From Pseudomonas parasichuanensis (GTDB taxonomy: Bacteria; Pseudomonadota; Gammaproteobacteria; Pseudomonadales; Pseudomonadaceae), in assembly GCF_021601385.1 (NCBI RefSeq), contig NZ_BQHO01000040.1:1-45527 (forward strand): DNA of 45,527 bases. Reading direction: 5' to 3'. Positions 34,052 through 43,295 of the stretch are shown piece by piece. The position numbers were made by a program, and so were the translations under genes. Each line of letters begins with the position of its first letter. Position 1 is the stretch's first letter. Below the pieces are notes generated by a model, which saw only the letters and a program-made list of their open reading frames with translations, searched no databases and was not told where the DNA came from.

Positions 34052-35170
34052 CTACACCGCCGGGCACTGGTTGGTCACGCAGTGAATGCCACCCCCACCC
34101 GCCGCAATCGCATCGATATCCAGCTGTACCACCGTGCGCCCCGGATACAACTGCACCAGCAACGCCCGGGCCTTTTCATCGGCACTGCGATCACCAAACT
34201 GCGGCGCAATCACCGCGCCATTGATCACGAAGTAGTTGATGTACCCCGCGGCAAAGTCCGGGTTGCCCTTGCTGAACTTGTTGCTGCGCGGTTTCAACGG
34301 CGGCGACATCGTATGCACCTGCAACTTGCGCCCATCGGCATCGGTGGCGTTCTTGAGAATCTCCAGGTGCTTGCGGGTCACTGCGTAGTCGTAGGAGTCC
34401 GGGTCGTTGTCCAGGTTCGCCACCACCACGCCGGGCGCCGCGAAGCGCGCATAGAAGTCCACGTGGGCATCGGTGATGTCCTTGCCCTTGATGCCCGGCA
34501 GCCAGATGATCTTGCGCAGCCCCAGGCGTGCCTTCAGCTCCTCTTCGACCTCGGCCTTGCTCCAGTCGGGGTTGCGGTTGCGGTTGATCCAGCTGCTCTC
34601 GGTCATGATCCCGGTGCCGTGGCCGTCCACCTCGATACCGCCACCTTCGCCCACCAGCTCGCTGCGCTGGTATTGGGCGCCGGCCAGCTTGGCCACGCGG
34701 GCCGCCAGCTTGGCGTCGTAACGGTGCTGCTGCTTGCCGCCCCAACCGTTGAAGTTGAAATCCACCGCGCCCAGCGCGCCATCGTCGTCCAGCACCAGGT
34801 TGGCGCCGATGTCGCGCATCCAGATGTCGTCCAGCTCGGTTTCGACATAGGTGATGTTGTGGCTGCCGCATTCTTCTTCGGCGATGTCGCGCTCGCTGGC
34901 GCGGCAGAACACCGTCACCGGCTGGTAGGCGGCGATGGCCCGGGCGATACGGCCCAGCGCGGCCTGCACGTCTTCGGTGAAGTCTTCCCAGATGGCGTCC
35001 TGGGCACCGAAGGCGATGTAGGCGCACTGCTGTTTTTCACCCTCGTCGGGCATGAACCAACGGCCGGCCTCGGCGGCGCGGGCGCTGCCCAGGGGCAGGC
35101 CGAAGCTGGCGGCGGCGCTTGCGCCGGCGACCACGCTCAGCTGTTGAAGGAAGGTGCGGCGAGTGGGCAT
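34052..35170 (-). CDS. Tat-exported agmatine deiminase-family protein
   Basis: 372 residues. Tat signal MPTRRTFLQQLSVVAGASAA (RRTFLQ) with cleavage near AARA. Mature domain is PAD_porph/agmatine deiminase: DDIWMRDIGANLVLDDDG, EGGGIEVDGHGT, ITDAHVDFYARF and the catalytic Cys in GGGGIHCVTNQCPAV. It would hydrolyse agmatine or a related guanidine in the periplasm. Last of four adjacent genes (aguA, aguB, binding protein, this). The ATG at 35170 is chosen because it opens the Tat signal. Confidence 0.88.
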   Translation of the reverse strand: MPTRRTFLQQLSVVAGASAAASFGLPLGSARAAEAGRWFMPDEGEKQQCAYIAFGAQDAIWEDFTEDVQAALGRIARAIAAYQPVTVFCRASERDIAEEECGSHNITYVETELDDIWMRDIGANLVLDDDGALGAVDFNFNGWGGKQQHRYDAKLAARVAKLAGAQYQRSELVGEGGGIEVDGHGTGIMTESSWINRNRNPDWSKAEVEEELKARLGLRKIIWLPGIKGKDITDAHVDFYARFAAPGVVVANLDNDPDSYDYAVTRKHLEILKNATDADGRKLQVHTMSPPLKPRSNKFSKGNPDFAAGYINYFVINGAVIAPQFGDRSADEKARALLVQLYPGRTVVQLDIDAIAAGGGGIHCVTNQCPAV

Positions 35171-35174
35171 GGGG

Positions 35175-36269
35175 TCAGTCCTGTGCAGTCTTGAAACGGG
35201 TCCAGACGCGCATGCGCGCACGCATGTCGGCCTGGGGGATGTCCTTGCCGGGGATCAGCCGGGCGTAGGCGGCCGGGTCAAGGTAGATATCGGGGTTGTC
35301 GCGCAGCCGCGCGTCCACCAGCGGCCGCGCCTTGGCGCTGGCGGTGGGGTAGCCGGTGGTGCTGCTGATCGCGGCCATGTTCTCCGGGCGCATGACGAAG
35401 TTGATGAAACGATAGGCGTACTCGGGGTGCTTGGCATCGGCGGGGATGGCCATGGTGTCCATCCACACCGTGGTGCCTTCGCGGGGCACGCGGTACTGGA
35501 AGTCGATGGCCTTGCCGGCGGCTTCGGCGGTGCGCTGGGCCTGGATCACGTCGCCGCTGTAGCCCAGCGACAGGCAGATGTTCTGGTTGACAAGCTCGGT
35601 TACCGGCTGCGACTGCAGCTTCTTCACATAGGGGCGGATGCCCTTGAGCAGCGCGTTGGCGGCGGCCAGGTCATCGGGTTTGGCACTGCGCGGTTCGCGG
35701 CCCAGGTAGTGCAGCACCACGGCCAGCACCTCGTCGGGCGAGTCGATCATCGAGATGCCGCAGTCGGCGAACTTCGCCGCCAGCTCCGGCTTGAACAGCA
35801 GGTCGAGGCTGTCCAGCGGGGCGTCGGGCATGCGCTCGCGGATCTTCTTCGCGTCCATGGTCAGGCCGATGGTGCCCCAGGTGTAGGGCACGGTGGCCTG
35901 GCTGGCCTTGGGGTACTGGTCGTGCAGCTTGCGCAGGCTGGGGTCGATATCGTCCAGCGCGGTCAGCTGGCTGCGGTCCAGTTTCTGCAGGCTGCCGGCG
36001 CGCATCAGCCGTTCGGCCACGGTGTCGCCGGGGAACACCAGGTCGTAGCCGCTGCGCCCGGACATCAGCTTGGCCTCCAGCACCTCGCTGCCGTCCATGA
36101 CGTCGTAGATCACCGGGATACCGGTTTCGGCGGTGAAGCGCTTGAGCGTGTCTTCGGCGAAATAGTCGGCCCAGTTGTACAGGCGCAAGGCATCCTGCTC
36201 GGCCTGGGCGGCACCGGCGCAGGCCAGCAGCGCGGCGATGGCCAACAGTTGTGATGGACGGCGTGGCAT
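35175..36269 (-). CDS. PotF-like periplasmic polyamine-binding protein
   Basis: 364 residues. Signal peptide MPRRPSQLLAIAALLACAGA ending AQA, then ALRLYNWADYFAEDTLKRF, the polyamine-binding (PotD/PotF) N-terminus. GYDLVFPGDTVAERLMRAG and VPYTWGTIGLTMDAKKI are family blocks. It binds putrescine-like ligands for an ABC importer, but no permease or ATPase gene is present. 2 bases after aguB and 4 bases before the Tat deiminase gene, so one operon. Confidence 0.9.
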   Translation of the reverse strand: MPRRPSQLLAIAALLACAGAAQAEQDALRLYNWADYFAEDTLKRFTAETGIPVIYDVMDGSEVLEAKLMSGRSGYDLVFPGDTVAERLMRAGSLQKLDRSQLTALDDIDPSLRKLHDQYPKASQATVPYTWGTIGLTMDAKKIRERMPDAPLDSLDLLFKPELAAKFADCGISMIDSPDEVLAVVLHYLGREPRSAKPDDLAAANALLKGIRPYVKKLQSQPVTELVNQNICLSLGYSGDVIQAQRTAEAAGKAIDFQYRVPREGTTVWMDTMAIPADAKHPEYAYRFINFVMRPENMAAISSTTGYPTASAKARPLVDARLRDNPDIYLDPAAYARLIPGKDIPQADMRARMRVWTRFKTAQD

Positions 36270-36271
36270 GG

Positions 36272-37168
36272 TCAGGCCCTCTCGGTGTGCGGGGTGCGGC
36301 CGTCGAGGGTCATCAACGGCGCGTACAGGTCGGGGCGGCGGTCGCGGTACACGCCCCAGCTCAGGCGGTCCTCGCGCATCTGCGCCAGGTCCAGGTCGTG
36401 CAGCCACACACCACTGCTGGCGCGGTCGGCTTCGGCGAGCAGGGCGCCTTTGTGGTCGCAGATGAACGACGAGCCGTAGAAGCGCATCGACAGGCTGCTG
36501 TCACTGTTGGCCACTTCCATGCCAACCCGGTTGGCGGCCACCACCGGCAACAGGTTGGCGGCGGCGTGGCCGCGCATGGCGATCTGCCAATGGTCGCGCG
36601 AGTCCAGCCCGGCGGCGCCGGGTTCGGAGCCGATGGCGGTGGGGAACAGCAGCACTTCGGCGCCCATCAGCGCCAGGCAGCGGGCAGTCTCGGGGAACCA
36701 CTGGTCCCAGCAGATGCCGATTCCCAGGCGGCCGAAGGCGGTGTCCCAGACTTTGAAACCGGTGTCGCCGGGGCTGAAGTATTCCTTCTCCTGGTAGCCG
36801 ATGGCGTTGGGGATATGGCTCTTGCGGTACACGCCCAGCAGGGTGCCGTCGGCGTCGGCCACGGTCAGCGTGTTGAAGAAGGCATTGCCGGCGCGCTCGT
36901 ACCAGCTCAGCGGCAGCACCACGCCCAGCTCCTTGGCCAGGGCGGCGAAGCGGCGCAGCAGCGGGCTGTCGTGGTAGTCCTCGGCCAGGGCCTGGTGGCT
37001 GTGGCATTGCTCGATGCAGAAGTAGGGCGTTGCGAACAGCTCCTGCAGCAGGATCACCTGGGCGCCGTCCGCGGCGGCCTGGCGCACCAGTTGCTCGGCG
37101 CGGTCGAGGTTGCCGGGCACGTCCCAGCTGCAGGCCATCTGGGTGGTGGCGATGCGCAGGGTGCTCAT
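36272..37168 (-). CDS. aguB: N-carbamoylputrescine amidase
   Basis: 298 residues. Converts N-carbamoylputrescine to putrescine, the second step of the agmatine pathway. Nitrilase triad: Glu in LLQELFATPYFC, Lys in GVYRKSHIPNAIGYQEKEYF and Cys in GIGICWDQWFPETAR. The start overlaps the aguA stop by 4 bases. Confidence 0.95.
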   Translation of the reverse strand: MSTLRIATTQMACSWDVPGNLDRAEQLVRQAAADGAQVILLQELFATPYFCIEQCHSHQALAEDYHDSPLLRRFAALAKELGVVLPLSWYERAGNAFFNTLTVADADGTLLGVYRKSHIPNAIGYQEKEYFSPGDTGFKVWDTAFGRLGIGICWDQWFPETARCLALMGAEVLLFPTAIGSEPGAAGLDSRDHWQIAMRGHAAANLLPVVAANRVGMEVANSDSSLSMRFYGSSFICDHKGALLAEADRASSGVWLHDLDLAQMREDRLSWGVYRDRRPDLYAPLMTLDGRTPHTERA

Positions 37169-38220
37169 GGGCGTTCCCCTTGCAGTGGCCAGGCCGGCTG
37201 CTGCTGGGTGATGCAGTGGATGCCGCCGCCGCCATGGGCGATATGGTCGATGCGCACCGGCACCACTTCGCGGCCGGGGAAGGCATGGGCGAGCTGCTCG
37301 GCGGCGGCCTGGTCGGCGTCGATGCCGTAGGCCGGCATGATCACCGCGCCGTTGGCCAGGTAGAAGTTGGTGTAGGAGGCGCAGAACACCTCGGCGTCGG
37401 TGTCCACGGCCGCCGTGGCCTCATACAGGTCGAGCAGCTCGAACTTACGGCCCTGGGCGTCGGTGGCCAGCTCCAGCGCACGGCGGTTCTCGCGGGCCAC
37501 CTCGGCGTACACCGAGCCCTTGTCATGGGTGGCATCGACCAGCAGCACGCCGGGGCGGGCGAAGGCGCACACGCCGTCGACATGGCCGTCGGTCATGTCA
37601 CCGGTCACGTACTGCGGGTCGCCCGGCAGCCAGAGGGTCTTGCGGATGCCCAGCAGGCGGGCGAAGCAGTCCTCGAACTCGGCCTTGCTGATGCCGGGGT
37701 TGCGGTTGGGGTTGAGCAGCACCGATTCGGTGGTGATCAGCGTGCCTTCGCCGTCCACGTGGATGGCGCCGCCTTCGTTGCACAGCGGGGTGCTGAAACC
37801 TTCCAAGCCCAGCTGATCGAGGATGCGCCGGGCCAGGCTGCGGTCCTTGCCGTGCTCGGACTTGTTGCCCCAGGCGTTGAAGCGCCAGCTCAGGCCGGCC
37901 ACGCCTTGCTGCGGGTGGACCAGGAAGCTCGGGCCGCTGTCGCGGCACCAGCTGTCGTCCACGGCCAGCTCGATCAGCTCGATGCCAGGGCCGCACAGCT
38001 CGCGGGCGGTGGCCATGGCGGACGGGTCGACCACCATCTTCACCGGCTCGAAGCGGGCGATGGCGGTGGCCACCCGGGCATAGTCGCGCTGCACGTCGGC
38101 CAGGGTCACGCCCCAGCCCGATTCCCACAGCGGTTGGTTGTGCGGCCAGATCATCCAGGTGGCGGCGTGGCGGGCCCATTCGGCAGGCATGCGCCAGCCG
38201 CTGTCGTGGGACAGGGTCAT
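37165..38220 (-). CDS. aguA: Agmatine deiminase (cytosolic)
   Basis: 351 residues. Hydrolyses agmatine to N-carbamoylputrescine and ammonia. No signal peptide. Motifs: HAATWMIWPHNQPLWESGW at the start, DDSWCRDSGPSFLVHP, NEGGAIHVDGEGTLITTES, TDGHVDGVCAFARPG and the catalytic Cys in GGGGIHCITQQQPAWP. The ATG at 38220 has a GGAG site. First gene of the polyamine operon, divergent from the LysR gene. Confidence 0.95.
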   Translation of the reverse strand: MTLSHDSGWRMPAEWARHAATWMIWPHNQPLWESGWGVTLADVQRDYARVATAIARFEPVKMVVDPSAMATARELCGPGIELIELAVDDSWCRDSGPSFLVHPQQGVAGLSWRFNAWGNKSEHGKDRSLARRILDQLGLEGFSTPLCNEGGAIHVDGEGTLITTESVLLNPNRNPGISKAEFEDCFARLLGIRKTLWLPGDPQYVTGDMTDGHVDGVCAFARPGVLLVDATHDKGSVYAEVARENRRALELATDAQGRKFELLDLYEATAAVDTDAEVFCASYTNFYLANGAVIMPAYGIDADQAAAEQLAHAFPGREVVPVRIDHIAHGGGGIHCITQQQPAWPLQGERP

Positions 38221-38354
38221 AGTGAACTCCGATCTATTAGGGATTGTTATCAACGAAGCCCGCCGTCGCGGGTGTTGTTGCCCATGTTATGGCTGGGCAG
38301 TTGGGGCGACAAACGATAGATTTAGCGTATTTCTGATCAGTCAGGCTTATCAGC

Positions 38355-39215
38355 ATGCTCAAGCATTGGCCCCCACTCAACGCCCTGCGCGGTTTCGAAG
38401 CCGCCGCCCGCCTGGGCAGCTTTCACAAGGCCGCCGAGGCCCTCAACCTCACCCAGTCGGCGATCAGCCAGCAGATCCGCAGCCTGGAGGGCTACCTGGA
38501 GCAGCCGCTGTTCCACCGCACCGGGCGCAGCGTCAGCCTGACCGATGCCGGGCATGACCTGCTCAGCACCACCCAGACCTTGCTGCAGCAGCTGGCGGTG
38601 GGCATCCGCCGGCTGGACCAGTACCGCAAGCCCAACCAGCTGGTGGTCAACACCACCCCGGCGTTCGCCCGGCACTGGTTGCTGCCGCGCCTGGCGGACT
38701 TTCACCAGCGTTACCCGGAGGTGGACCTGTGGCTGTTCACCAGCTTCGAGGCGCCGGACATGGCCAGCGAGACCATCGACCTGGCGATCCGTGATGACAT
38801 CGGCGCCCAGACTGAATGCAGCTTCAGTGTGTTGCACCAGGACCGGCTGTATCCGGCCTGCCACCCGGACCTGGCCGAGCAGGGGCGCACCACCTTGCAT
38901 GGCGAGCGGGAGATGGACTGGAGCCACTGGCAGGTCGAAGGCGGCGAGGATGTGGGGCAGCAGGGCAAGGGGCTGAATTTCTCCGACCCGGGGTTGCTGC
39001 TGGATGCCGCGGGCGAGGGGTTGGGGATAGCCCTGGTCAGCCAGCTGCTGGCGCAGCGGCTGGTGGCGCAGGGGCGGTTGCAGGCGTTGTCTGCCCAGCG
39101 CGTGCGTGGGCCGGCGTGGAGTTGCCTGGTGCATCGCGATAGCCAGGATGACCCGCAGGCGCGGCGCTTTCTGGAGTGGTTACGCCAAGCCCTGCAACTG
39201 ACACCGTCCCTGTAG
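38355..39215 (+). CDS. LysR-type transcriptional regulator (GcvA-like)
   Basis: 286 residues. N-terminal winged helix LNALRGFEAAARLGSFHKAA, then EALNLTQSAISQQIRSLEGY (about 8-50), linker helix, and a periplasmic-binding-type effector domain. Divergent from aguA with a 134-base gap, so it is the probable regulator of the agmatine operon. The stop codon TAG lies within a following REP-like element. Confidence 0.92.
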   Translation: MLKHWPPLNALRGFEAAARLGSFHKAAEALNLTQSAISQQIRSLEGYLEQPLFHRTGRSVSLTDAGHDLLSTTQTLLQQLAVGIRRLDQYRKPNQLVVNTTPAFARHWLLPRLADFHQRYPEVDLWLFTSFEAPDMASETIDLAIRDDIGAQTECSFSVLHQDRLYPACHPDLAEQGRTTLHGEREMDWSHWQVEGGEDVGQQGKGLNFSDPGLLLDAAGEGLGIALVSQLLAQRLVAQGRLQALSAQRVRGPAWSCLVHRDSQDDPQARRFLEWLRQALQLTPSL

Positions 39216-39325
39216 GAGCGGCCTTGTGCCGCGAAAGGGCCGCATGGCGGCCCCGGCGATCTTGAGGTGCGCCACAAATGCTGGGGGCGCTTTGCACCCC
39301 TTTCGCGGCACAAGGCCGCTCCTAC
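39211..39325. repeat. Inverted repeat pair, TGTAGGAGCGGCCTTGTG family
   Basis: TGTAGGAGCGGCCTTGTGCC is mirrored by GGCACAAGGCCGCTCCTACG. The LysR stop codon is the TAG inside the first unit. Confidence 0.9.
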
Positions 39326-39388
39326 GTAATGAGTTCAATCATGCAGTGGCGCGAATCACCCCGTATTATGTGTCGGATAACGTGCGAG

Positions 39389-39404
39389 GGTAGTCTCACC
39401 CTCA
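39389..39404. promoter_or_regulatory. Small inverted repeat upstream of fabV
   Basis: AGGGT-AGTCTC-ACCCT (GAGGGT/ACCCTC with one more pair) about 65 bases before the fabV start. No T tract, so more likely an operator or leader hairpin than a terminator. TATTAT near 39363 could be a -10. The rest of the 39326-39467 gap shows nothing else. Confidence 0.35.
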
Positions 39405-39467
39405 AGATCAAACGGCAGCCCCAGGATCCGGGTGCTGCCCCAGCCTAAACCTGACGAGGTACAGACA

Positions 39468-40679
39468 TTGGCCATCATTCATCCCAAGGTTCGCGGTTTC
39501 ATCTGCACCACGACTCACCCCAAGGGCTGCGAGCTCAACGTCCGTGACCAGATCGAAGCCACCCGCAAGCTGGGCGTGCGCGAGGATGGTCCGAAGAAAG
39601 TCCTGGTGATCGGCGCCTCCAGCGGCTACGGCCTGGCCGCCCGCATCACCGCGGCATTCGGCTTCAAGGCCGACACCCTGGGCGTGTTCTTCGAAAAGCC
39701 GGGCACCGAGACCAAGGCCGGCACCGCCGGTTGGTACAACGCCGCCGCCTTCGACAAGTTCGCCAAGGCCGAGGGCCTGTACAGCAAGTCGATCAACGGT
39801 GACGCCTTCTCCGACGAAGCCCGTGCCAAGGTCATCGAGCTGATCAAGAACGAAATGGGCGGCAAGGTCGACCTGGTCATCTACTCGCTGGCCTCGCCGG
39901 TGCGCAAGCTGCCGCAGACCGGCGAGCTGATCCGTTCGGCGCTCAAGCCGATTGGCGAGACGTACAAGTCGACCGCCATCGACACCAACAAGGACACCAT
40001 CATCGAGGCCAGCATCGAGCCGGCCACCGAGCAGGAAATTGCCGACACTGTCACCGTCATGGGTGGCCAGGACTGGCAGCTGTGGATCGACGCCCTGGCC
40101 GGTGCAAACGTGCTGGCCGAAGGCGCGCGCACCGTGGCCTTCAGCTACATCGGCACCGAAATCACCTGGCCGATCTACTGGCACGGTGCCCTGGGCAAGG
40201 CCAAGCAGGATCTCGACCAAACCGCCCAGCGTCTGAACGAGAAACTGGCCGGCGAAATCAAAGGTGGCGCCAACGTGGCGGTGCTCAAGTCGGTGGTCAC
40301 TCAGGCCAGCGCGGCCATCCCGGTGATGCCGCTGTACCTGTCCATGGTCTTCAAGATCATGCAGGAGAAGGGCTTGCACGAAGGCACCCAGGACCAGCTG
40401 GATCGCATGTTCCGCGACCGCATGTACCGCGCCGATGGCGCCCCGGCAGCACTGGACGAAGAAAAACGCCTGCGCCTGGACGACTGGGAGCTGCGCGACG
40501 ACGTGCAGAACGCCTGCATCGCCATGTGGCCACAGGTAAGCACCGAGAACCTGTTCGAGCTGACCGACTACGCCGGTTACAAGAAGCAGTTCCTCAACCT
40601 GTTCGGCTTCGAGCGCGCTGACGTCAACTACGACGAAGACGTGGCCACCGATGTGAAGTTCGACTGCGTCGAGCTGTAA
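39468..40679 (+). CDS. fabV: Trans-2-enoyl-ACP/CoA reductase FabV
   Basis: 403 residues from TTG at 39468, preceded by a GAGGT site; an ATG 36 bases earlier would add residues not found in the family. NADH-dependent last step of fatty acid elongation. NAD site [16 protein letters not shown] at residues 46-61 and the active-site Y-x8-K in [12 protein letters not shown] (near 235-244). FabV is intrinsically triclosan-tolerant in pseudomonads. Confidence 0.95.
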   Translation: MAIIHPKVRGFICTTTHPKGCELNVRDQIEATRKLGVREDGPKKVLVIGASSGYGLAARITAAFGFKADTLGVFFEKPGTETKAGTAGWYNAAAFDKFAKAEGLYSKSINGDAFSDEARAKVIELIKNEMGGKVDLVIYSLASPVRKLPQTGELIRSALKPIGETYKSTAIDTNKDTIIEASIEPATEQEIADTVTVMGGQDWQLWIDALAGANVLAEGARTVAFSYIGTEITWPIYWHGALGKAKQDLDQTAQRLNEKLAGEIKGGANVAVLKSVVTQASAAIPVMPLYLSMVFKIMQEKGLHEGTQDQLDRMFRDRMYRADGAPAALDEEKRLRLDDWELRDDVQNACIAMWPQVSTENLFELTDYAGYKKQFLNLFGFERADVNYDEDVATDVKFDCVEL

Positions 40680-40686
40680 TCGCGTC

Positions 40687-40780
40687 GGCCCCATCGCTGG
40701 CAAGCCAGCTCCCACGGGACTTCCACAATGTTCAAGACAGTGGTGATCCTGTGGGAGCCGGCGTGCCGGCGATGAGGCCG
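40687..40780. repeat. Inverted REP pair (BIME)
   Basis: CATCGCTGGCAAGCCAGCTC and GGAGCCGGCGTGCCGGCGAT face each other just downstream of fabV. Confidence 0.88.
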
Positions 40781-40835
40781 GTACAGACGACAGATTTTTT
40801 GCTAGCGTTGGCGCACAACAACACAGAGGCGCGCC

Positions 40836-41744
40836 ATGAGCAGCCTGACCCAACCCGCCACCGCCTTTCGCCACAACGCCCCCGACGGCTACAGCCTCGG
40901 CGGTTTCCGCTGGCGCCACGCCACCTCCGATAGCCAGCGCCCGCTGGTGATCATCAACGCCGCCACCTCGGTGCGTTGCCGCTACTACTCGCGTTTTGCC
41001 GACTACCTGTTCGCCCAAGGCTTCGATGTGCTGAGCTACGACTACCGTGGCATCGGCGAGTCGCGCCCGGCCTCGCTGCGCGGTTTCCAGGCCTCGTGGA
41101 GTGACTGGGGGCGGTTGGATTTCGAGGCCATGCTGCAACTGGCCGCGGCCGAGCATCCGGGCCAGCCGCTGCATGTGGTGGGGCACAGTTTCGGCGGTTG
41201 GGCGCTGGGGCTGGCGCCCTCGGCGGGGCAGGTGAAGCACGCAGTGCTGGTGGGCGCGCAGTTCGCCTACTGGCGTGACTATGCGACAGACCAGCGCTGG
41301 CAGCTGTATGGCAAATGGCATGTGCTGATGCCGCTGCTGACCCGGGTGTTTGGCTATTTCCCCGGCAAGCGCCTGGGGTGGCTGGAAGACACGCCGGCGG
41401 GGGTGGTGCATGACTGGAGCACGCCGACGCCACGCTTCGAGCACCGGCCCAGTGGGCGGTTGCTGCAGGCGCGGCCTTTTGCCCAGGTCAATGCGTCGAC
41501 CCTGGCGATCAGCCTGACGGACGATCCCTTTGGCACGGTGGCGGCCACCGAGCGGTTATTGGGGTATCTGGATGAGCGCGGGCGCAAGCACCTGCGGGTG
41601 GCGCCTGTGGATGTCGGCGTTGAGGGTATCGGCCATTTTGCGTTCTTCCATGATCGCTTTCGCCAGAGCCTTTGGCCGATTGCGTTGGGGTGGTTGCAGG
41701 AGGGGCGGTTGGCGCCTGATGTAACCGGTCAGATCGTCAGTTGA
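40836..41744 (+). CDS. Alpha/beta hydrolase-fold protein
   Basis: 302 residues. Nucleophile elbow VVGHSFGGWALG (Ser near residue 114), acid in AISLTDDPFGTV and base His in GIGHFAFFHDRF. SYDYRGIGESRPASLRGF is the strand-3/4 region. It has the proportions of the YheT-like/serine aminopeptidase group; the substrate is unknown. Monocistronic between two REP pairs. Confidence 0.85.
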   Translation: MSSLTQPATAFRHNAPDGYSLGGFRWRHATSDSQRPLVIINAATSVRCRYYSRFADYLFAQGFDVLSYDYRGIGESRPASLRGFQASWSDWGRLDFEAMLQLAAAEHPGQPLHVVGHSFGGWALGLAPSAGQVKHAVLVGAQFAYWRDYATDQRWQLYGKWHVLMPLLTRVFGYFPGKRLGWLEDTPAGVVHDWSTPTPRFEHRPSGRLLQARPFAQVNASTLAISLTDDPFGTVAATERLLGYLDERGRKHLRVAPVDVGVEGIGHFAFFHDRFRQSLWPIALGWLQEGRLAPDVTGQIVS

Positions 41745-41757
41745 GGTAGCTTGTACC

Positions 41758-41880
41758 GGCCCTATCGCTGCGGTTCGCCGCTGCGACAAGCCAGCTCCCA
41801 CAGGTACAGCGCAGCCCTTGAGGATGGCGTGGTCCATGTGGGAGCCGGCTTGCCGGCGAAAGGGCCGCAAAGCGGCCCCA
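41758..41880. repeat. Inverted REP pair (BIME)
   Basis: GACAAGCCAGCTCCCACAGG and GTGGGAGCCGGCTTGCCGGC with GGGCCGCAAAGCGGCCCC as outer arm, between convergent genes. The left unit carries a small extra hairpin (GCTGCGGTTCGCCGCTGCG). Confidence 0.85.
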
Positions 41881-41886
41881 GCAGTC

Positions 41887-42228
41887 TCAAGCCAGGCGCG
41901 CCAAAGGCTGCGCGGCAAACTTCACCCCCGCCAGCCCATGCTTGATCAGCGCACGGATATTGCCATGGTCACTGCCCTCGGGCGTGGCCACCACGCTGCG
42001 GTAGTGCTCGCCAAAGGCCAGCAGCGCTTCCTGGTCGCTCAAACCCTCCAGCAGGGCCATGCCCAGGGTCTTGCACGAACCTTCGTTCTGCCCGGCGGCG
42101 TTTTGCACATCACCGTTGTCGAAGGCTTGCGGCTGGTAGCTGTAGTTGGCGGCAATGAACGCCAGGGTGTCGGCAAACACATGTTCGCCGCTGGCGAGGC
42201 TGCTGCGCAGGGTGTTCAGGTCAGTCAC
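41887..42228 (-). CDS. HopJ-family protein
   Basis: 113 residues from GTG at 42228 (ribosome site AAGGA). FADTLAFIAANYSYQPQAFD, NEGSCKTLGMALLEGL, LLAFGEHYRSVVATPEGSDH and NIRALIKHGL match the HopJ family. The family name comes from a type III effector screen, but it is widespread and chromosomal, so a housekeeping role is likely. Overlaps the DUF1244 gene by 8 bases. Confidence 0.88.
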   Translation of the reverse strand: MTDLNTLRSSLASGEHVFADTLAFIAANYSYQPQAFDNGDVQNAAGQNEGSCKTLGMALLEGLSDQEALLAFGEHYRSVVATPEGSDHGNIRALIKHGLAGVKFAAQPLARLA

Positions 42229-42517
42229 GGGGTTTTCCTTGTTCGAACGCCGCCTGTTGCTCGGCGCTGGCTTCTTTCTGGTATTGGGCTTTCCACTCGG
42301 CATAAGGCATGCCGTACACCGCTTCGCGGGCGTCGTCCATGCTCAGGTCGACCTGGCGCTCGTCGGCGGCGGCCTTGTACCACTTGGACAGGCAGTTGCG
42401 GCAGAAGCCGGAGAGGTTCATCAGGTCGATGTTCTGCACGTCGGTGCGCTTTTGCAGGTGGTCGACCAGGCGCCGGAACGCGGCGGCTTCGAGTTCGAGC
42501 TGTTGCTGGGGAGTCAT
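42221..42517 (-). CDS. DUF1244-family protein
   Basis: 98 residues. LEAAAFRRLVDHLQKRTDVQ, LMNLSGFCRNCLSKWY with two Cys, and YGMPYAEWKAQYQKEAS match DUF1244, a small helical family of unknown function. Sits between folM (9-base gap) and hopJ (8-base overlap) in one operon. Confidence 0.9.
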   Translation of the reverse strand: MTPQQQLELEAAAFRRLVDHLQKRTDVQNIDLMNLSGFCRNCLSKWYKAAADERQVDLSMDDAREAVYGMPYAEWKAQYQKEASAEQQAAFEQGKPRD

Positions 42518-42526
42518 GGCGGTCTC

Positions 42527-43219
42527 TCAGGTCATGCGGTTCTTCAGATGGCGGCCACCGTTGATGACCACCTGGCTGCCGGTGCTGTACTGGCTATTGA
42601 GCAGGAACAGCACGGCGTCGATCAGCGGGCGGGCGCCGGGTTCGAACTCCAGCAGGGCTTTTTTCAGCGTCTGCTGGCGATAGTGCTCGTCGCCACCTTC
42701 CTTGAGGATCAGCAGGCCCGGCAGGATACCGTTGACGCGCACCTTGGGCGCGTACTTTTCGGCGAACGACAGCACCATGTTCTGCAGCGCGGCCTTGGTC
42801 GCGGCATAACCGATATGGCTCTTGCTGCCGCGCGAAGAGGTTTCGTCGCAGATATGGATGATGTCGGCCTTGTCTACCTTGCCCAGCAGCTCACCCAGCG
42901 CGAGGTTGAGGTGGTAGGGCGCCTCGACATGCAGGCGGAACATGGTGTCGAGGTTGTCCAGGCCGTCGTCGAGCCACAGCGAGGCGTTGTGGATGATCGC
43001 GCGCAGGCCGTCGTAGTGGCTGTGCAAGTGCTCGATCAGGGCCTGGCGGTCGTCGGCGTGGGTGAGGTCGGCCTGGAACTGCTGGATGTTCGGGTGCGCC
43101 GCGTGCGCATTGAGGCTGCGGCTGGCGCTGACCACCGTATGGCCGGCCTGGGCCAGCTCCAGCGCCAGGGCCAGCCCGACACGCTGGCTGGCACCGGTAA
43201 TGAGGATAGGGCTGTTCAT
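42527..43219 (-). CDS. folM: Dihydromonapterin reductase FolM
   Basis: 230 residues, SDR fold. ILITGASQRVGLALALELA at residues 5-23 is the NADPH site with the pteridine-reductase-type GASQRVG, and GYAATKAALQNM holds the YxxxK pair. Makes tetrahydromonapterin, the cofactor of phenylalanine hydroxylase in pseudomonads. First gene of folM-DUF1244-hopJ. Start ATG at 43219. Confidence 0.88.
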   Translation of the reverse strand: MNSPILITGASQRVGLALALELAQAGHTVVSASRSLNAHAAHPNIQQFQADLTHADDRQALIEHLHSHYDGLRAIIHNASLWLDDGLDNLDTMFRLHVEAPYHLNLALGELLGKVDKADIIHICDETSSRGSKSHIGYAATKAALQNMVLSFAEKYAPKVRVNGILPGLLILKEGGDEHYRQQTLKKALLEFEPGARPLIDAVLFLLNSQYSTGSQVVINGGRHLKNRMT

Positions 43220-43295
43220 GTTCGGGCGGTCTGTTCGTCTGTCCGTGCGTGATGCCCCAGCATACCCGAACTGCACCGCCTTGCGAGCCCGTGCC

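Noticed and set aside
39408-41444. A 678-codon minus-strand frame across fabV, a REP pair and the hydrolase gene
   Set aside because: It reads through two certain plus-strand genes and a REP element and has no recognisable domain.
41887-42228. Type III secretion effector role for the HopJ-family protein
   Set aside because: It is coupled to folM and DUF1244 housekeeping genes, has no secretion-type N-terminus and no secretion genes nearby.
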